In this document: positions 58,212 to 64,000 of the stretch, one piece after another
Layout: the number at the start of each line of letters is the position of its first letter
Numbering within the stretch: the stretch's first letter is position 1
NCBI RefSeq assembly: GCF_009498455.1
Contig: NZ_CP045644.1
Span: 6,203,001 to 6,267,000, forward strand
From: Variovorax paradoxus
GTDB taxonomy: Bacteria; Pseudomonadota; Gammaproteobacteria; Burkholderiales; Burkholderiaceae_C
Direction of reading: 5' to 3'
Length of the DNA: 64,000 nucleotides
Program-made: the position numbers and the translations under genes
Notes under the pieces: model-generated
The model's input: the letters and a program-made list of their open reading frames with translations, nothing else
What the model was told of the DNA's origin: nothing
Database searches by the model: none

Positions 58212-59150
58212 TCAGGACAGCGGAGAAGCCGCGGTGCCGGTCGGCTCGGCCGCGCCCGTGGGCACGTCGGACAGCTCGGGCACCTCAGGCATCGTCGGCA
58301 CGTTGCGCGGCGAGTCGGACGGCATGTTGCCGCGGCCGATCGCACCGCCCTTGGGCACCGACATCTCCATGCGGATGCGCCCCGGCGTCTTGCCGCCACC
58401 GCTGCTGCTGCCCGTGCCGCTGCGCAGGTTGCCGCCCACGGTCACGGCCGAGGGCTTGAGGTACGCGTACAGCTGCAGCACGGTCTGCACGTAGTTCTGC
58501 GTTTCCTTGTAGTTCGGGATCTTGTTGCCCGCGCGCTGCACCGCGCCCTCGCCCGCGTTGTAGGCGGCCAGGGCGAGTTCGATCTGGCCCGGGAACATCG
58601 CGATCAGGTCGCGCAGGTAGCGCGAACCGGCGGCGATGTTGATGTGCGGGTCGAACAGCTTTTTCTCGATGGTGCCGCGCTTGTCCGTCGCCACGCCGTA
58701 GCGCTGCGCGGTGGCGGGCATGAGCTGCATGAGCCCCATCGCGCCCTTGGGCGAGACGGCTCTTGCATCGAAGCCCGATTCGGTGGCGACCAGCGCCTGC
58801 AGCAGCTCGTAGTCGATCGCGTGCTTGCTTGATGCATCGCGCAGCGCCGACTTGGCGCTCTTGTAGCCGGGCGAGGCCTCGAACATGGCGAGCAGGTTCT
58901 GCGACGCCGGCGACACCTTGCCGTCGAGCCGACGTTTGCTGCCGCCGCGGCCCAGCGGCGACAAGCCCTTCGCGGTGTCGAAGCTCTGGCCACCGTGGAA
59001 GAAGATCTTGTAGCGCTCGTCGACCTTCTCGGCCGCGAAGTGCGCCACGCCGTTGCTGTCGATGTAGCCGTAGATGTCGGCGGCGTGCGCGAGCCCCTGC
59101 TGCATGCACAGCAGAAGGGCCAACCACAGCGAACGCTTGAAAACCGACAT
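58212..59150 (-). CDS. Soluble lytic murein transglycosylase (SLT domain)
   Basis: 312 residues. Signal peptide MSVFKRSLWLALLLCMQQGLAHA; the N-terminal DUF4124-like segment DIYGYIDSNGVAHFAAEKVDERY, then the lysozyme-like SLT domain (about 105-230). Catalytic Glu lies in LLQALVATESGFDARAVSPKGAMGLMQLMPATAQRYGV, with INIAAGSRYLRDLI and ELALAAYNAGEGAVQRAG completing the fold. It cleaves peptidoglycan with 1,6-anhydro product. The C-terminal ~70 residues are Pro/Gly/Ser-rich and low complexity. Set between parE and parC on the same strand (32 bp from parE), so a shared message is likely. Confidence 0.93.
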   Translation of the reverse strand: MSVFKRSLWLALLLCMQQGLAHAADIYGYIDSNGVAHFAAEKVDERYKIFFHGGQSFDTAKGLSPLGRGGSKRRLDGKVSPASQNLLAMFEASPGYKSAKSALRDASSKHAIDYELLQALVATESGFDARAVSPKGAMGLMQLMPATAQRYGVATDKRGTIEKKLFDPHINIAAGSRYLRDLIAMFPGQIELALAAYNAGEGAVQRAGNKIPNYKETQNYVQTVLQLYAYLKPSAVTVGGNLRSGTGSSSGGGKTPGRIRMEMSVPKGGAIGRGNMPSDSPRNVPTMPEVPELSDVPTGAAEPTGTAASPLS

Positions 59151-59182
59151 GCGTGTGAGAAGAAGGAAAGAAAAGGGAAAGC

Positions 59183-61171
<1,989 letters not shown>

Positions 61172-61245
61172 GGGGGCGGATTGTAGTCAGTTGGGTTGAA
61201 ATGACTGGATACCCATACAGGCACCGGCTTCGGTCTTTTCGCACA

Positions 61246-62157
61246 TCAGGCGCTGATTTCCACGGGCGGGCCGAACATCCGCGCACCCAGGAAGTCGATG
61301 AACGCCCGCAGCTTGGGCGACGGATGGCGCCCCGACGGCCACAGCACGCGGAACGCGATGGTACGGGGCTGGCGCAGGTGCTCGGTCAGCACGGGCTGCA
61401 GCGTGCCCTCGGCCAAGGCAGCGCGCACGCTGAATTCGGGCAGGCAGGCGATGCCGCGCCCGCGCAGCGCAAAGCACAGGCGGGTCTCGATGTTGTTGCA
61501 GATCATCGAGACCGGCGGGCGCACCTCGCTGCCGTCGGGCCCGGGCGCCAGCGGCCAGACCTCCACCTTGCCGGTCGCCGGGTAGCGGTAGTGCAGGCAG
61601 GCGTGGCGGGCCAGGTCGTCCGGCGAGGCAGGCGTGCCGTGGCGCGCCAGGTAGCCAGGCGAGGCCACGAGCAGCTGCGAGAACTCGCCGAGCTGGCGCG
61701 ACGAGAGCCGTGAATCCGCCGGCTCGCCGGTGCGCACCACGGCGTCGAAGCCTTCCTCGATGACGTCGACGAGGCGGTCGCTGAAGTCGAGGTCGAGCTC
61801 GATCGCCGGGTACGCGGCCATGAAGTCGGCCAGCACGGGCAGCACCAGCGAACTGACCAGCGGCAGGCTCACGCGCAGCCGCCCGCGCGGCGCCTCGGCG
61901 GCCTGCGACAGCTCCTGCTCGGCGGCCTCGATCTCGGCCAGCACGCGGCGGCTGCGCGCCAGGAACAGCGCGCCCTCGGCAGTGAGCGTGATGCTGCGCG
62001 TGCTGCGGTGGAACAGGCGCACGCCCAGCCGCTCCTCGAGCCGCGCCACGCGCTTGCCCACGGCCGACGCCGACACGCCGAGCGCGCGCCCGGCCGCCAC
62101 GAAGCTGCGGGTTTCGGCGACCTGAACGAAGACGGCAAAGCCGCTGAGGCTGTCCAT
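61246..62157 (-). CDS. LysR-family transcriptional regulator
   Basis: 303 residues. HTH residues about 4-60: FAVFVQVAETRSFVAAGRALGVSASAVGKRVARLEERLGVRLF. Effector domain 90-295, including GRLRVSLPLVSSLVLPVLADFMAAYPAIELDLDFSDRLVDVIEEGFDAVVR, the form seen in the AaeR/DmlR-like branch. It is divergent from the serine hydrolase and MFS genes with 90 bp between starts containing a 7-6-7 dyad, the classic LysR arrangement. Control of those two genes is likely; the co-inducer is unknown. Confidence 0.93.
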   Translation of the reverse strand: MDSLSGFAVFVQVAETRSFVAAGRALGVSASAVGKRVARLEERLGVRLFHRSTRSITLTAEGALFLARSRRVLAEIEAAEQELSQAAEAPRGRLRVSLPLVSSLVLPVLADFMAAYPAIELDLDFSDRLVDVIEEGFDAVVRTGEPADSRLSSRQLGEFSQLLVASPGYLARHGTPASPDDLARHACLHYRYPATGKVEVWPLAPGPDGSEVRPPVSMICNNIETRLCFALRGRGIACLPEFSVRAALAEGTLQPVLTEHLRQPRTIAFRVLWPSGRHPSPKLRAFIDFLGARMFGPPVEISA

Positions 62158-62170
62158 GGGGAATCTCCAT

Positions 62171-62190
62171 TGCGGACTTCAATGTCCGCA
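62171..62190. promoter_or_regulatory. Candidate LysR-type operator TGCGGAC-N6-GTCCGCA
   Basis: A perfect 7-bp inverted repeat with six-base spacer, in the 90-bp region between the LysR gene (start 62157) and the divergent serine hydrolase (start 62248). Dimensions match LysR recognition sites (T-N11-A within interrupted dyads). Confidence 0.55.
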
Positions 62191-62247
62191 TTGATCGGAA
62201 CTGTAGCCGTCTTTATCCGAAGTCGGCTTCTTCCTATCGTTGGCCGC

Positions 62248-63444
62248 ATGACCTTCCTCCCCGACATTTCCCCCACTTTTGCCCCGGCCTGGCCGGGCCC
62301 GGACCCGTCGCGCATCGACGCCGCCATCGACCGTGCGCTCACCGAGCAGCGGCTGGTCGGCGCGGTGGTGCTGGTGCGCCACAACGGGCGCCTCGTTCAC
62401 CGGCGCGCCGCCGGACTGGCCGACCGCGAAGCCGGCCGGCCGATGCGCGAGGACGCGCTGTTCCGGCTGGCCTCGGTGTCCAAGCCCATCGTTTCCACCG
62501 CTGCGATGGTGCTCGTGGACCAGGGCCGGCTCGGCCTGGACGACCCGGTGACGCGCTGGCTGCCGAGCTTCCGCCCTCGCCTGCCCGATAGCGCGGATGA
62601 AGCCGTCATCACGCTGCGGCAGCTGCTGACCCATACGGCCGGGCTGGGCTACCGCTTCTTCGAAAGCTCGGACGACGGCCCCTACGCGCGCGCCGGCGTG
62701 TCGGACGGCATGGACCGCGACGACGGCCTCACGCTGGCCGGCAACCTGCAGCGCCTGGCCCGCGTGCCGTTGCTGTACCCGCCGGGCACAGGCTGGCTCT
62801 ATTCGCTGGCCATCGACGTGATCGGCGCGGTGGTCGAGGCGGCCAGCGGCCGGCCGCTGTCCGAGGCGGTGCGCACGCTGGTGACCGCGCCGCTGCAGAT
62901 GCACGACACGGGCTTCGCCACCGCACCCGGCGACCCGCGGCTCGCCACGCCCTACGTGAACGCCCCCGGCGACACGCCGCCGCAGCGCATGGACGGCCCC
63001 GTCGTCGCCACGCCGTTCGAAGGCGCCGTCGGCATCCGTTTCGACCCGGCGCGCGCCTTCGACGCCAGCGCCTGGCCCTCGGGCGGCGCCGGCATGGTCG
63101 GCAGCGCGGGCGACTTCTTGCGCCTGCTCGAGACGCTGCGCACCGGTGGCGCCTCGCTGCTGGGCGCCGCCACCGTCGATGCGATGGGCCGCAACCACAC
63201 GGGCGACCGGGGCCCGGCGGACGCGCCGGGCTGGGGCTTCGGCCTGGGCTTCTCGGTGCTGCACGACCCGCAACCCACGCAGACGCCCGAATCGCCCGGC
63301 ACCTGGCGCTGGGGCGGCGCCTACGGCCACGCCTGGTTTGTTGACCGGGCGCGCGGGCTCAGCGTGGTGGCGTTCACGAACACGCTCTACGAAGGCATGT
63401 CGGGCCGCTTCGTCACCGAACTGAGGGACGCCGTCTATGCGTGA
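62248..63444 (+). CDS. Serine hydrolase, class C beta-lactamase/esterase fold
   Basis: 398 residues, no signal peptide evident, so cytosolic. The Ser-X-X-Lys nucleophile motif is SVSK in FRLASVSKPIVSTAAMVL (near residue 75); Tyr of the YxN-type motif is in GTGWLYSLAIDVIGAVVE (near 185), and a C-terminal WGGAYGHAWFV may supply the third motif (KTG equivalent, here HxG-like). LLTHTAGLGYRF is the usual family word. It more likely hydrolyses esters or peptides than beta-lactams. The frame overlaps the start of the MFS gene by eight bases, so the two are co-expressed. Divergent from the LysR regulator. Confidence 0.9.
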   Translation: MTFLPDISPTFAPAWPGPDPSRIDAAIDRALTEQRLVGAVVLVRHNGRLVHRRAAGLADREAGRPMREDALFRLASVSKPIVSTAAMVLVDQGRLGLDDPVTRWLPSFRPRLPDSADEAVITLRQLLTHTAGLGYRFFESSDDGPYARAGVSDGMDRDDGLTLAGNLQRLARVPLLYPPGTGWLYSLAIDVIGAVVEAASGRPLSEAVRTLVTAPLQMHDTGFATAPGDPRLATPYVNAPGDTPPQRMDGPVVATPFEGAVGIRFDPARAFDASAWPSGGAGMVGSAGDFLRLLETLRTGGASLLGAATVDAMGRNHTGDRGPADAPGWGFGLGFSVLHDPQPTQTPESPGTWRWGGAYGHAWFVDRARGLSVVAFTNTLYEGMSGRFVTELRDAVYA

Positions 63445-64000
63445 CACGACCTACTCTTCACCGCTGCCCCTCTCCGGCCTGCTGGCGCTGGCTGCCGGCG
63501 GCTTCATCACCATCCTCACCGAGGCAATGCCGGCCGGGTTGCTGCCGCAGATCGGCGCCGACCTGGGCGTTGCGCCCGCGCTGGTCGGCCAGCTCGTCAC
63601 TGTGTACGCGCTGGGCTCGCTGGTGGCGGCCATTCCGCTGGTGGCGTTCACGCGCGGTTGGCGGCGACGGCCGCTGTTGATGGGCGCGATCGGCGGCTTT
63701 GCGGTGGTCAACACGGTGACGGCGCTGTCGCACGACTACACGCTGACGCTGGTCGCGCGCTTCTTCGCCGGTGTGTTCGCGGGGCTGCTGTGGGCGCTCT
63801 TGGCCGGGCACGCCGCGCGCATGGTGGCGCCGTCGCAGCAGGGCCGGGCCATCGCGGTCGCGATGCTGGGCGTGCCGCTGGCGTTGTCGCTGGGCATTCC
63901 GGCAGGCACGCTGCTGGGCGCGAGCGTGGGCTGGCGGGCGGCCTTCCTGGTCATGTCGGCGCTCTCGGTGCTGCTGCTCGGCTGGGTGCGCTGGCAAGTG
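63437..64000 (+). CDS. MFS transporter, DHA1 efflux type (C-terminus beyond window)
   Basis: 188 codons visible, open at the window end; the family is about 390-410 residues, so about half is missing. Membrane segments begin with LLALAAGGFITILTEAMPAGLLPQIG; this TEAMPAGLLPQI word, the loop word AFTRGWRRRPLL and motif C-like VPLALSLGIPAGTLLGASVGWR are typical of the arabinose-efflux/chloramphenicol-resistance-type DHA1 group. It is the second gene after the serine hydrolase and starts inside that gene (8-bp overlap). An exporter of small molecules, possibly the product or substrate of the hydrolase. Confidence 0.88.
   Translation, partial: MRDTTYSSPLPLSGLLALAAGGFITILTEAMPAGLLPQIGADLGVAPALVGQLVTVYALGSLVAAIPLVAFTRGWRRRPLLMGAIGGFAVVNTVTALSHDYTLTLVARFFAGVFAGLLWALLAGHAARMVAPSQQGRAIAVAMLGVPLALSLGIPAGTLLGASVGWRAAFLVMSALSVLLLGWVRWQV

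Overview
The window reads as a chromosome segment of a high-GC betaproteobacterium of the Comamonadaceae (Burkholderiales), most like Variovorax. The grounds are very GC-rich third codon positions, many stand-alone periplasmic binding proteins, LysR/LacI/TetR/RpiR regulators beside small catabolic operons, parE and parC flanking a lytic transglycosylase, and GC-rich REP-like hairpins. I see no rRNA, tRNA, CRISPR array, prophage or complete insertion sequence. The genus is an inference.

Layout. 1-3776: glycerol catabolism (glpD leftward, glpR-glpK rightward). 3795-18786: a gene set matching a predicted but biochemically uncharacterised peptide-ligation/tagging system: alpha-E protein, circularly permuted ATP-grasp ligase, transglutaminase-DUF2126 protein, an ATP-grasp/alpha-E fusion carrying an apparent frameshift, a second transglutaminase and a RidA-like protein, with comEC and an orphan amino-acid-binding lipoprotein in between. 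18810-21819: a branched-chain amino-acid-type binding protein divergent from a PAS histidine kinase/NarL regulator pair. 21836-25663: a carboxylesterase and two tandem secreted paralogs of unknown function. 25788-30391: an Asp/Glu-racemase-like protein lacking its cysteines, an MFS transporter, a thioredoxin-fold protein, a TetR regulator and an RpiR regulator.

30481-37828: one leftward catabolic unit of unknown substrate (ABC transporter, FAD oxidoreductase, class III CoA-transferase, enoyl-CoA hydratase, ferredoxin, LysR). 38109-42389: a hybrid histidine kinase, a NarL regulator and a GMC oxidoreductase. 42355-49378: a 2-ketogluconate utilisation locus (ptxS, kguD, kguK, kguE) in which an amino-acid-type ABC transporter takes the place usually held by the MFS transporter KguT; a perfect 14-bp palindrome matching the Pseudomonas PtxS operator lies at its head. 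49513-55447: a CorA-like protein, a MITE-like inverted repeat, a phosphoesterase, a cysteine hydrolase, a metallo-beta-lactamase-fold lipoprotein and a sugar-type binding protein. 55478-61171: a small membrane protein, parC, a lytic transglycosylase and parE. 61246-64000: a LysR regulator divergent from a serine hydrolase and an MFS transporter cut by the window edge.

The two strongest stories are the ligase/transglutaminase cluster, with a C7 slippery tract exactly where its fused ligase changes frame, and the rewired ketogluconate operon with its PtxS-type operator. Function assignments rest on reading motifs by eye; no database search was run.
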